Shown here: positions 41,300-50,258 of the stretch, piece after piece
Layout: every line of letters starts with the position of its first letter
How positions within the stretch are numbered: the first letter of the stretch is position 1
NCBI GenBank assembly: GCA_942493145.1
Contig: OW818679.1
Location: forward strand, 1,488,001 to 1,552,000
Direction: 5' to 3'
Source of the DNA: ENR-C20 sp942493145
Lineage (GTDB): Bacteria > Bacillota > Clostridia > Acetivibrionales > DTU013
DNA: 64,000 nt
Notes under the pieces: model-generated
Seen by the model: only the letters and a program-made list of their open reading frames with translations
The model's database searches: none
What the model was told of the DNA's origin: nothing
Program-made: the position numbers and the translations under genes

Positions 41300-43234
41300 T
41301 CAGAACGCACCGCCGCCGCCACCCCCGCCACCGCCGCCGGAGCTGCCGCCGCTGAAGCCGCCGCCGCCACCTGAAGATGAGGACCGGGCGGAATTGGCAA
41401 CTGCTGCTGCCGAAGTGATGGAGTTCTCGACAGTGCGGATGGTATTGTCAAACATGGTGTTGAAGCCTGCAAAATATCCGTATGAAGCACCGTGCATAAA
41501 GGTCAGGTTGTTGTTATTGAGATCACTATCGTTAAATACAAGCGGCAACTGATCAATGACTTCCTTTGCAACGCCCAGTGATATGGCATATACCAGGTAA
41601 TGCTCCCACATGACTATCGCAGGTATTTCCGCCTTGTCCATCTGGCTGAAATCTTTCAGGAAGTTCCTGAAAGCCTGCCACATGGCGTGCTGCTCATTGC
41701 CGTATGCTGTCCTTCTTTTAAGCCTTGCACCGAAAATAACCATTATGACGCCCTGAATGATCAAAAGTGCTGCAAGCGGGAAGAGGAAGGACATGGTTAT
41801 GAGAAACCCGAGACCGATGTAAAGAATACCGACCAAAATCCCGATAATCTTTCCGCGTTTGGCTGTCTCATCGAAGAATCCATTGACGCTGGCTTCCTCG
41901 ATGGCATATTTGCACCAGCGGTCGTAATCGGCCGAGAACTGCAATGCATTCCTGCGGCGTTTGACATAAGCATTGATACTGTCAATACTGACAGAATAGC
42001 CGTCGCCGATACGTCCGATGAACCAGCTGATCAGGAAGGTCTCATGTTTTTCAAGAAGTTCGTTGGGAGGATTGTTTGCTACTGAGAAAACATAGTCCAC
42101 ATCTTCCTTCATACCACCGAAGAAACCCTGTCTTGCGGTTTTATTCACATTGAGCACCAAATGTCTTCTCCTTACCAGATCCATAAGGGTTGCCATGATA
42201 TCGCGGGATTGAACGGTACCAAAGGACATCAGCACACTCATTTCAGCAGGGGTATAATCACCGGGCAGCTCCCTGTAGTACTTTCCTTCAAAGCTGTGTT
42301 TAAGTTCTCTGTCATATTTGATATACAGATATAGTAAAAGCGCAAACCAGGCCAATATCAGCAATATAACAATCGGGGTCACTATGGAATAGACCCGATC
42401 CATAGTGGCAGCGTATCTTTCGGCTTGAAGTTTTTCCTCCTCGACCTGTCTTGCAGCCTGTTCCCTTTGCTGGTTGGCTTCTTCGGCCAATTTTCCTTCG
42501 TTCGACATTATTCCAGGCAGGGCTTCCCCGTTAGAGATATTGGTTGATCCCGGCACAAGCCTGGTAGGGAAGACCACAAGGGTTTCAACGAAAGTCCCTC
42601 CTGAAACGGAAGGAACCTTGAAATCGAGGGTCCTGGCGTCGACGATCGTTGATTCGCCTGTCAGGGGACCATGGGCGAAAACCTTCAATTCTTCCTTTGT
42701 TGCACCTTCGGGTAACGTTATGCGGATATTTATATTGTCAAGCCTGGTTTCCCAGCCTGTATCAATAAGCTTCCTGTTGAAGGTGGCAACGTCCGAATAC
42801 TTTTCCACGACATCGAGGAGCCTGTATTTGATGATGAAGGTCTTTTCCTCATTTGAAGAGCGTTCGAAGATTTTGAATTTCGCTTTTTCGCCGACTATTT
42901 GGAAATTGTAGGTTCCCGGATTTCCGGACCCATCGATGGAATTACCTTCATTAAGCACCCACTCCACAGCATTCCCGTCCTTAAGGACATATACCTTCTG
43001 TTCGGAAATCCCTTTGGTTTGAGAAAAATCAACATCACGAAGTGCTCCGTTAAAACTCCCGTTATAATTGTAAGTGATACTCTCTTCGATATCAGCTGAC
43101 CCGTCGCTTTGAACATTTACTTTCATGTCATATCCGGAAATGTAATATACCCTGTCGCTTTCGGCATCAGCGACAGCTATGCAGCTTATAAACAAAGATA
43201 AAATAATGGAAAGGGAAAGAAGCAACTTTTTCAA
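41300..43234 (-). CDS. DUF2207 membrane protein
   Basis: 644 aa. Signal peptide (residues 1-22), extracytoplasmic DUF2207 beta domain (about 25-245), membrane helix (about 290-312), a cytoplasmic segment, two more helices (about 475-520) and a low-complexity Ser/Gly tail (about residues 615-644: SSSGGGGGFSGGSSGG and more). The Gly tail is typical of the YciQ/DUF2207 family. It may act with LemA in envelope maintenance. No enzymatic motif was found. Confidence 0.9.
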   Translation of the reverse strand: MKKLLLSLSIILSLFISCIAVADAESDRVYYISGYDMKVNVQSDGSADIEESITYNYNGSFNGALRDVDFSQTKGISEQKVYVLKDGNAVEWVLNEGNSIDGSGNPGTYNFQIVGEKAKFKIFERSSNEEKTFIIKYRLLDVVEKYSDVATFNRKLIDTGWETRLDNINIRITLPEGATKEELKVFAHGPLTGESTIVDARTLDFKVPSVSGGTFVETLVVFPTRLVPGSTNISNGEALPGIMSNEGKLAEEANQQREQAARQVEEEKLQAERYAATMDRVYSIVTPIVILLILAWFALLLYLYIKYDRELKHSFEGKYYRELPGDYTPAEMSVLMSFGTVQSRDIMATLMDLVRRRHLVLNVNKTARQGFFGGMKEDVDYVFSVANNPPNELLEKHETFLISWFIGRIGDGYSVSIDSINAYVKRRRNALQFSADYDRWCKYAIEEASVNGFFDETAKRGKIIGILVGILYIGLGFLITMSFLFPLAALLIIQGVIMVIFGARLKRRTAYGNEQHAMWQAFRNFLKDFSQMDKAEIPAIVMWEHYLVYAISLGVAKEVIDQLPLVFNDSDLNNNNLTFMHGASYGYFAGFNTMFDNTIRTVENSITSAAAVANSARSSSSGGGGGFSGGSSGGGGGGGGGGAF

Positions 43235-43356
43235 TTACACACCTCCAAAAACAATAGTCAGAAGCCTGCTATTAATATATTATCATATACTATAACATCT
43301 TATATATGGCAATTCAGTAATATTTGTCTGATTATTGAATTTTTTTTACAGGCTGC

Positions 43357-44514
43357 TCAGTCAAGACTCTTCCTGAAACGCAGGACAGCCATGCTCAATA
43401 TTACTAATGTGAATATGGATAATGCAATGATGTCATTCCAAAGGAAGCCCACGCCGACTCCTTTCAGTACAATACCCCTGATGATGTCCAGGAAATAGGT
43501 GAGGGGGATGAGATAGCCTATCCAGTTGATGACAAGCGGCATGGCTTCCCTGGGGAATATGAAGCCAGAAAGAAGTATGCTTGGCAGCAGGACAATCACC
43601 ATGGCCATCATGGCCTGAAGCTGGTTGCGGGCAAAGGTGGATATGAGCATTCCGATGGAGAGGGAGCAATAGACGAACAGAAAGCCAAGCAACAACAGCA
43701 GGGCAAGACTGCCGGCAATACTCACCTTGAACCAGAAGACGCATAGAGAAAGGGCAAAGAGGAAACTTACGTAACCAATGATGACGTAGGGGACAAGCTT
43801 GCCGAGAATCAGCTCGACAGACCTGACAGGGGTGACTATAAGCTGCTCAATGGTGCTGCGTTCCTTTTCTCTGACCAGGGCAAAGGCGGTGAGCATGATG
43901 GTGATGTTCTGCAGTATAAGGCCTACAAGACCGGGAATTGTGAATCTATTGCTTTCCAGGCCAGGATTGTACCATACCCTTGTGTTCATTTCCACACCCG
44001 GAAGTGTGGCTGCAGTAACGCCAAGCTTTTTCATAGTATTCTCCTTGAAGGTGCGGGAATAAAACTCGGAAATCAAAAGGCCGCTATTCATGGCAGTACG
44101 TGCCGTCGTCGGATCGGTTCCGTCTATGATGAGCTGTGTTTTAGGGGTTTTGCCGTTTTTAAGCTTTGTTGAATAATCTGATGGGATTATCAGGCCTGCC
44201 TTTGCGTCACCACCATCTATAAGCTCCGACAATTCGTTTTCGCTGTTGACGTAGTATTGAACGATAAAATAATCGGAAACCGTGAATTTCTCGATATATT
44301 CCCGGCTTTCCTGAGTCATGCTCTGATCAAAGACTGCCATGCCTATCCTGTCGACTTCGGTAGTCACTGCATAACCGAAAAGCAGCATAAATGCAATTGG
44401 CATGACCAGGGGCAGCCTCAGGGCGATTGGGTCACGCTTTACCTGAATGAATTCCTTTATAATTATAGCCTTGAAACGTTGCATACTGAAAAGTTTACGC
44501 TTCATTTTCATCAC
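43357..44514 (-). CDS. ABC-2 type transport permease
   Basis: 385 aa. One N-terminal helix (about 28-50), a large extracytoplasmic domain (about 55-215) and five C-terminal helices (about 220-380). This is the YbhS/YbhR (ABC2_membrane_3) form, matching an export system with a HlyD-like fusion protein. The start overlaps the ATPase stop by about 20 nt; GTG 44514, ATG 44511 and ATG 44505 are all in frame, the last two best placed relative to the RBS. Only one permease gene is present, so the protein presumably homodimerises. Confidence 0.92.
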   Translation of the reverse strand: MMKMKRKLFSMQRFKAIIIKEFIQVKRDPIALRLPLVMPIAFMLLFGYAVTTEVDRIGMAVFDQSMTQESREYIEKFTVSDYFIVQYYVNSENELSELIDGGDAKAGLIIPSDYSTKLKNGKTPKTQLIIDGTDPTTARTAMNSGLLISEFYSRTFKENTMKKLGVTAATLPGVEMNTRVWYNPGLESNRFTIPGLVGLILQNITIMLTAFALVREKERSTIEQLIVTPVRSVELILGKLVPYVIIGYVSFLFALSLCVFWFKVSIAGSLALLLLLGFLFVYCSLSIGMLISTFARNQLQAMMAMVIVLLPSILLSGFIFPREAMPLVINWIGYLIPLTYFLDIIRGIVLKGVGVGFLWNDIIALSIFTLVILSMAVLRFRKSLD

Positions 44515-45301
44515 CCCCGTGAAGGAATTTCATTTCCTTGAAGGTCGAACTGACCTTTGTATTGGTTATCCGTTCAACATATGTTATGAATATATCCTCA
44601 AGATTCCTTGCGCCTTCCTGCTTTATAAGCTCCTGGGGCGGTGCAGTGTTTATGATCCTTCCGTTGAATATGAAGCTTACGATGTCGCAGCTTTCCGCCT
44701 CATCCATGTAGTGTGTGGTGACCAGAATGGTGATGCCCTGCTTCGAAAGAGCATGTATTATCTCCCAGAAGACACGCCTTGATACTGGATCGACACCGGC
44801 AGTAGGCTCATCCAGAATTAGCAGCTGTGGCTTGTGGATGAGGGAACAGCCCAGGGCCAGACGCTGCTTCCAGCCTCCGGACAGGGTGCCGGCAAGGTTC
44901 TTTTCCTTGCCTGAAAGGTTGGCCATCAATATGAGTTCACGTTTGCGTTCATTCCGGACATCCCGGGACAGACCATAAATACCCCCATAGAAATCCAGAT
45001 TCTCTTCGACGGTAAGATCCTCATACAGGCTGAAACGCTGGGACATATAGCCGAGGTTCTGTTTGACACCCTCTGGGTCCTTTTCTATATCCAGTCCCAT
45101 GACGGTTCCCTTGCCGGAGGTAGGGGTAAGCACACCGCAAAGCATCCTGATGGTGGTCGACTTACCCGAACCATTAGGGCCAAGGAACCCGAATATTGAA
45201 CCTTTGGGTATGCGGAAGCTTATATTGTCAACAGCAGTGAAGCTGCCGAATTTTTTAGTCAGGTTTTCAACTTCGATTGCATATATCATTTTGCTCTCCA
45301 T
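44495..45301 (-). CDS. ABC transporter ATP-binding protein (YbhF-type)
   Basis: 268 aa from ATG 45301 (AGGAGG 8 nt upstream; an in-frame start at 45325 lies before this RBS). Walker A GPNGSGKST, Q-loop YMSQRFSLYEDLTVEENL, signature LSGGWKQRLAL, Walker B LLILDEPTAGVDPVSRR and the switch His in VTTHYMDEAE. It powers the permease encoded next to it. The operon TetR-HlyD-ATPase-permease is like E. coli ybiH-ybhGFSR, which exports drugs and ions. Confidence 0.95.
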   Translation of the reverse strand: MESKMIYAIEVENLTKKFGSFTAVDNISFRIPKGSIFGFLGPNGSGKSTTIRMLCGVLTPTSGKGTVMGLDIEKDPEGVKQNLGYMSQRFSLYEDLTVEENLDFYGGIYGLSRDVRNERKRELILMANLSGKEKNLAGTLSGGWKQRLALGCSLIHKPQLLILDEPTAGVDPVSRRVFWEIIHALSKQGITILVTTHYMDEAESCDIVSFIFNGRIINTAPPQELIKQEGARNLEDIFITYVERITNTKVSSTFKEMKFLHGGDENEA

Positions 45302-45329
45302 AAACAGATCCTCCTGAAAGGTCATGCTG

Positions 45330-46400
45330 CTATTTCGTTTGCAGTATCGGTATTTCAGTATCCAGCGTCATTCCCGGTTTGAGACCGGTTTCCCGGTCAA
45401 GTATATCGATACGGACCTTGAATACCGTATTATCCTTATCTTCATCCGTTTCAGTATTTTTCGGAGTGAATTCGGCTTCGTCGGAAATGAAGGTTATCCT
45501 GCCTTTAATAGTTTTATCACCCAGAGCCTTACCTGTGAGGGTTACCTCCTGATCGGGATTGACATATTTAAGGTTTTTCTGCTGAACGTAAACATAAAGC
45601 CATAAATCGGTCAGGTCGGAAACGGTTCCCACGCTTGTGCCTGTATTTATCATACTGCCGGGCTCCACGTTCTTTTGAATGAAGGTCCCGTCAGCCGGGG
45701 ATTTTACATTGTATCTGGAGAGGATGAGGGATGCTTGCTCAAAAGCTGCCCGGGACTGCTTAAGGTCTGCTTCGGCAGCTGCTATCGTTTGGGAGGTCGA
45801 GCCCTTTTCAAGCAATGAAAGCTGGGCTTTTGCACCCTCAAGCTGGGCTGCCGACGACTGAAGCTGCTTTTTAGCGGAATCAAGCTGCTGCTTTGCAGTA
45901 TCAAGCTTGTATTTTATATCCGCAAGGCCGCTTTCCTCAATAAACTGCGATTCATAATCATCTTTTGCATCTTCATACTTTTCCAACCAGTAATCATAAC
46001 CGGTCTGTGCTGTGGCAACACCGGTGTGTGCGTTGTTAACCGCGGCCTCTGCCGCTTTTACCGAAGCTTCAAATTGATCCAGCTGCTCAGGGCGGGTTCC
46101 CGCTTTCAGTTCTTCAAGCTTTGCCACTTTCATATCGACAATAGCCTGCTGCTGGGCTACAATCAGCTCCTGCATACCCGAATCGAGTACTGCAATGACA
46201 TCATCCTTTTTGACTAATGAGCCTTCATTTTTTTCAAGACTGAGAACCTTGCCGGTGACTTCTGAGGCAATATCTATCTGGGTTGAGCGTACTGTACCGC
46301 TCAATTCGAAAGATACCGGGGTGCCGCAGCCTGCCATCAGAAGCAAAAGCAGAGATATGGTTATAACGGGTTTAATTGATGATGATAATGCTTTTTTCAT
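45330..46400 (-). CDS. HlyD-family membrane fusion lipoprotein of the ABC exporter
   Basis: 356 aa. N-terminal signal with lipobox LLLLMAGCG (Cys about residue 26), so a lipid-anchored MFP. Biotinyl-lipoyl half-motif (VLSLEKNEGSLVKKDDVIAVLDS), a long alpha-hairpin (about 80-215, KYEDAKDDYESQFIEES and others) and the second half (SPADGTFIQKNVEPGSMINTGT). In a Gram-positive it extends across the wall region or helps gate the ABC exporter. Overlaps the TetR stop by 4 nt and precedes the ATPase. Confidence 0.93.
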   Translation of the reverse strand: MKKALSSSIKPVITISLLLLLMAGCGTPVSFELSGTVRSTQIDIASEVTGKVLSLEKNEGSLVKKDDVIAVLDSGMQELIVAQQQAIVDMKVAKLEELKAGTRPEQLDQFEASVKAAEAAVNNAHTGVATAQTGYDYWLEKYEDAKDDYESQFIEESGLADIKYKLDTAKQQLDSAKKQLQSSAAQLEGAKAQLSLLEKGSTSQTIAAAEADLKQSRAAFEQASLILSRYNVKSPADGTFIQKNVEPGSMINTGTSVGTVSDLTDLWLYVYVQQKNLKYVNPDQEVTLTGKALGDKTIKGRITFISDEAEFTPKNTETDEDKDNTVFKVRIDILDRETGLKPGMTLDTEIPILQTK

Positions 46401-47128
46401 TTTGTACCTCCCGAACCTGCGTCATTTAAACCACCCTGGCTTGTACCGGCAATTCCATATAAAAGTATATCGATGGCCTTTTCCGCTTCGCTTTCAAGGT
46501 CTCCCTGACTGAACTTGTCACCAAAAAGTTTACGCTGTGCAATTAACATGGCCAGGTTACCAAGGGTGCTCCTCAGCATTGCTTCGGGGGTTATATCGTT
46601 TCTGATAAGACCTCGCTCAGACATTTTTTTGTGGAAGATACTGAATGCGGCTACGGCTCTTGTTATAATATTTTGGTATATGGCTTCGCGGACGTCATCA
46701 TGGTAAATTGCCTCTGTAAGCACTATTCGTGCTATTGGAAAGACAGAATCAAGCAGCTTGATCCTGTCCATAAGGAGTGATTTGAATACTGTACGGATGT
46801 CTTTGTCATCGCAGTCATTGAGTATCTTTTCCACGCCTTCGAGGACCAGCTTTCCGCTGAATATGTTGATTGTCTGTATGAGTAACGCCCTGAGAATATC
46901 CTTTTTGGTCTTGTAATATCGGAATATGGTACCTTCGGCTATTCCGGCGTTTTTTGCGATTTCACTGGTGGTCGAGGCACTGAAGCCTTTTTCGGAGAAA
47001 ACCTTTATAGCGGAGTTAAGGATCATGACTTCCTTTTTGGGCAGATCCAGGTCCTGAAAATAATCAGTATTAATGGCCTGCTCATCCTTAATATTGGAAT
47101 CAGTATTCCCGGTTATATTATCCTTCAT
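46397..47128 (-). CDS. TetR/AcrR regulator of the ABC exporter
   Basis: 243 aa with an N-terminal extension of about 35 residues before the HTH domain (ILNSAIKVFSEKGFSASTTS, EIAKNAGIAEGTIFRYYKTKKDIL). It is the first gene of the operon, overlapping the HlyD gene by 4 nt. A perfect palindrome AGTGAGTACTCACT (47160-47173) lies 32 nt before its ATG and is the likely operator. Expected role: ligand-relieved repression of the exporter. Confidence 0.92.
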   Translation of the reverse strand: MKDNITGNTDSNIKDEQAINTDYFQDLDLPKKEVMILNSAIKVFSEKGFSASTTSEIAKNAGIAEGTIFRYYKTKKDILRALLIQTINIFSGKLVLEGVEKILNDCDDKDIRTVFKSLLMDRIKLLDSVFPIARIVLTEAIYHDDVREAIYQNIITRAVAAFSIFHKKMSERGLIRNDITPEAMLRSTLGNLAMLIAQRKLFGDKFSQGDLESEAEKAIDILLYGIAGTSQGGLNDAGSGGTK

Positions 47129-47159
47129 TAATATTTCACCTCTCCTGATAATAAAAATG

Positions 47160-47173
47160 AGTGAGTACTCACT
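47160..47173. promoter_or_regulatory. Probable TetR operator
   Basis: AGTGAGTACTCACT is a perfect 14-bp palindrome within A/T-rich flanks (AATAAAAATG, TTTATT) just upstream of the TetR gene; similar AGTGAGTACTCACT-type sites are known for TetR-family repressors. Confidence 0.65.
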
Positions 47174-47237
47174 TTTATTATATTTTATATATTTGATATA
47201 TGCAATATGTCTATAAAATTTTTAAACATATATTTTA

Positions 47238-47267
47238 TTCACAAAGTCGATATAATAGTGGTATAAT
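47238..47267 (+). promoter_or_regulatory. SigA-type promoter of rsfS-leuS
   Basis: TTCACA (47238-47243), 18-nt spacer, TATAAT (47262-47267); another TATAAT lies 11 nt earlier (47251-47256). Confidence 0.6.
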
Positions 47268-47328
47268 AATGAACAATTATTAAGCTAAATTTGGGAATTT
47301 GTTTGTAAAGAAAACGGAGGGTGTATAA

Positions 47329-47721
47329 TTGATATCAGTTAAAATGGCAGAAAAGGCTGTCGAGATTCTTGAAAGCAAAAAGGCAGTGAATATCGACACT
47401 ATAAACATATCGGGAATATCCTCGCTGGCAGATTACTTCATAGTTTGCAGCGGTACGTCGGTAACCCATATCAGGACGCTGGCGGATGAGCTTGAGGAGA
47501 AGATGAAGGAGTCAGGATGGGTCACTCTCAGGAAAGAGGGCTATAACAGCGCTCGTTGGATCCTGGTTGATTTTGGCGATATTGTCGTCCACATATTCCA
47601 TGAAGAGGACAGGAGTTTCTACAACCTCGAGAGACTTTGGTCCGACGGAAAGCTCGGAATACACGGGAAAATGGGCCTGGTTGATTCAGACAGGCAGATT
47701 CGTCATGAGGAATTAACTTGA
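47329..47721 (+). CDS. rsfS: Ribosome silencing factor RsfS
   Basis: 130 aa. Iojap/RsfS proteins bind ribosomal protein uL14 and block subunit joining in starvation. The family core is present: AVNIDTINISGISSLADYFIVCSG, ARWILVDFGDIVVHIFHEEDRSFYNLERLW. TTG at 47329 is used, with ACGGAGGG 7 nt upstream; the next ATG (47344) would shorten the conserved N-terminal helix. Unlike in many Firmicutes, nadD is not adjacent. The gene is 32 nt before leuS. Confidence 0.94.
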   Translation: MISVKMAEKAVEILESKKAVNIDTINISGISSLADYFIVCSGTSVTHIRTLADELEEKMKESGWVTLRKEGYNSARWILVDFGDIVVHIFHEEDRSFYNLERLWSDGKLGIHGKMGLVDSDRQIRHEELT

Positions 47722-47753
47722 GTAATTATTAATAGAGACAAGGATGTGCACGT

Positions 47754-50162
47754 ATGACAGAGTATAATCCCAAAGAAATCGAAAAAAAATGGCAGGACAT
47801 TTGGGAGAAGGAAGGAACCTTCCATGCTTCCGATGACAAGTCCAGACCAAAATTCTACCCATTGATTGAATTCCCATATCCCTCGGGACAGGGACTGCAT
47901 GTCGGTCATCCGCGGCCTTATACCGCTCTTGATATCGTTGCAAGGAAGAGAAGGATGCAGGGCTATAACGTGCTGTATCCCATTGGATGGGATGCTTTCG
48001 GGCTTCCAACCGAGAATTATGCCATAAAAAACAAAATACATCCCAAAAAAGTTACCGAGAATAACATTGCACGGTTCAAGTCACAGCTCCAATCCCTCGG
48101 ACTTTCCTTTGACTGGTCCAGGGAGATAAACACCACCGATCCTGCATATTATAAATGGACTCAGTGGATATTCATCAAGTTATTTGAGAAGGGGCTTGCA
48201 TATAAGAAGGAGATGGCTATTAACTGGTGCACCGATTGTAAAGTCGGTCTGGCCAACGAAGAAGTCGTCAACGGACTTTGTGAGCGCTGCGGGTCCGAGG
48301 TCGTGAGGAAGGAAAAGAACCAGTGGATGCTGCGTATAACCGAATATGCAGAAAAGCTGATAACCGACCTTGACCTTGTTGATTACATTGAGCGTGTCAA
48401 AATTCAACAGAAAAACTGGATAGGCCGTTCGGAAGGCATGGAGGTGGATTTCGCCACCACCGGTAATTACACGATAAGAGTATATACAACAAGGCCGGAC
48501 ACGCTGTTCGGCGCTACATACATGGTTATTTCACCCGAACATCCACTGCTTGACTCTCTTAGCGGTAAAATAACCAATATGGGTGCAATTGAAGATTACA
48601 AGACTTTTGCAGCCAGGAAATCAGATTTTGAGCGGACGGAGATGTCCAAGGATAAGACGGGAGTCCAAATTGAAGGAATCATGGCAATAAACCCTGTAAC
48701 CGGAAATGAGATAACCATCTGGGTATCTGATTATGTACTGATGTCCTATGGGACAGGCGCCATCATGGCTGTTCCGGGACACGACACAAGGGACTGGGAG
48801 TTCGCACGCAAATTCAACCTGCCTGTGATCGAAGTGGTTGAGGGCGGCAACATAGAAGAGGAAGCCTTTACAGACATTGAAAAAGGAATAATGATCAATT
48901 CCGGCCTGTTAAATGGGCTGGAGGTCAAGGCGGCCAAGGAGACAATCAGCGAATGGCTCGAAGGGAAAGGCCTCGGACAGAGAAAGGTCAATTTCAAGCT
49001 TAGGGACTGGGTATTTTCACGCCAGAGGTATTGGGGTGAACCCATTCCCCTGGTTTACTGTGAAAAGTGCGGATGGGTGCCAATTCCTGAGGATCAGCTT
49101 CCTCTGCTGCTTCCGGAGGTTGAATCCTATGAACCGACTGATAACGGTGAATCTCCACTTGCTAAAATGGATGAATGGCTGAAAACCACCTGTCCCGCAT
49201 GCGGAGGTCCCGGAAAAAGAGAGACGGATACCATGCCACAGTGGGCAGGTTCATCCTGGTATTTCCTCAGATATATCGATGCGCACAATGACAAGGAACT
49301 GGCAAGCAGGGAGAACATGGAGTACTGGATGCCGGTAGACTGGTATAACGGCGGAATGGAGCACACTACACTGCATCTGCTTTATTCTAGGTTCTGGCAC
49401 AAATTCCTATACGACTATGGGATAGTTAACACACCCGAGCCTTATCAGAAGAGGACTTCACATGGAATGATCCTCGGCGAGAACAACGAGAAGATGTCCA
49501 AATCCAGAGGCAATGTAGTCAATCCGGATGATATCATTAACGAATTCGGAGCTGATACGCTCAGAATGTATGAAATGTTCATCGGTGACTTCGAAAAGGC
49601 TGTACCTTGGTCGCAAAACGGTGTCAAGGGTTGCCGCAGGTTCCTGGACAGGATTTGGAGGGCACAGGGTTTCCTCGTTGGTGGGGATGAGTACTCAAAA
49701 GAGCTGGAAATCAGTTTGCATAAGACGATCAAAAAGGTGACGAATGATTTTGAAACCTTGAAATTCAATACGGCAATAGCCGCCATGATGACGTTTATAA
49801 ATGACGTTTACGAGGTTGGCAGGATCAACAAGGCTGAATTCAAAACCTTACTCAAGCTGCTTAGTCCGGTAGCACCTCATATCTCCGAAGAACTGTGGGT
49901 GGAACTCGGGTTCGGTGGGATGCTTAATGGACAGGCATGGCCGGTATGGGATGAAAACAAGACTGTTGAGGATATGATTGAGATAGCCATCCAGATTAAT
50001 GGCAAGGTCAGGGAAAAGATAATGATCCCGTCGAGCCTGGATAAGGAACAGACAGAAGTGGCGGCTACTTCAGACGAAAAGGTGAAGGCGCTGCTTGAAG
50101 GCAAGACAGTGGTCAAGATCATAGGAGTTGCAGGCAAGCTGGTAAACATCGTTGTGAAGTAG
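47754..50162 (+). CDS. leuS: Leucyl-tRNA synthetase
   Basis: 802 aa, the standard bacterial length. Class Ia. HIGH motif GLHVGH at residues 47-52, the CP1 editing domain with TTRPDTLFGATYMV (about 245) and the KMSKS loop (NEKMSKSRGN) at about 580-584; C-terminal anticodon-binding and extension domains are complete to IVVK. A Cys cluster (CEKCG...CPACG) lies in the connective region, as in bacterial LeuRS. No T-box is present upstream, in contrast to ileS and thrS in this window; expression is presumably from the rsfS promoter. Confidence 0.97.
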   Translation: MTEYNPKEIEKKWQDIWEKEGTFHASDDKSRPKFYPLIEFPYPSGQGLHVGHPRPYTALDIVARKRRMQGYNVLYPIGWDAFGLPTENYAIKNKIHPKKVTENNIARFKSQLQSLGLSFDWSREINTTDPAYYKWTQWIFIKLFEKGLAYKKEMAINWCTDCKVGLANEEVVNGLCERCGSEVVRKEKNQWMLRITEYAEKLITDLDLVDYIERVKIQQKNWIGRSEGMEVDFATTGNYTIRVYTTRPDTLFGATYMVISPEHPLLDSLSGKITNMGAIEDYKTFAARKSDFERTEMSKDKTGVQIEGIMAINPVTGNEITIWVSDYVLMSYGTGAIMAVPGHDTRDWEFARKFNLPVIEVVEGGNIEEEAFTDIEKGIMINSGLLNGLEVKAAKETISEWLEGKGLGQRKVNFKLRDWVFSRQRYWGEPIPLVYCEKCGWVPIPEDQLPLLLPEVESYEPTDNGESPLAKMDEWLKTTCPACGGPGKRETDTMPQWAGSSWYFLRYIDAHNDKELASRENMEYWMPVDWYNGGMEHTTLHLLYSRFWHKFLYDYGIVNTPEPYQKRTSHGMILGENNEKMSKSRGNVVNPDDIINEFGADTLRMYEMFIGDFEKAVPWSQNGVKGCRRFLDRIWRAQGFLVGGDEYSKELEISLHKTIKKVTNDFETLKFNTAIAAMMTFINDVYEVGRINKAEFKTLLKLLSPVAPHISEELWVELGFGGMLNGQAWPVWDENKTVEDMIEIAIQINGKVREKIMIPSSLDKEQTEVAATSDEKVKALLEGKTVVKIIGVAGKLVNIVVK

Positions 50163-50223
50163 AAAGATCAACGAGGCAGGCAGAGGAGTTATGGGATAGT
50201 CCCATAAACTCCCTGGAATAAAG

Positions 50224-50258
50224 AAAGGGCGGGAGCTTTTCAGCTTACCCGTCCTTTT
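50224..50258. terminator. Bidirectional terminator after leuS
   Basis: AAAGGGCGGG (50224-50233) pairs with CCCGTCCTTT (50248-50257) with one G.T pair; T-rich tail. It ends leuS and the convergent acyl-CoA ligase gene. Confidence 0.75.

Noticed and set aside
41300..41400. Simple GCC-rich repeat as a CRISPR or microsatellite of interest
   Set aside because: It encodes the usual Gly-rich tail of DUF2207 proteins; no repeat-spacer pattern.
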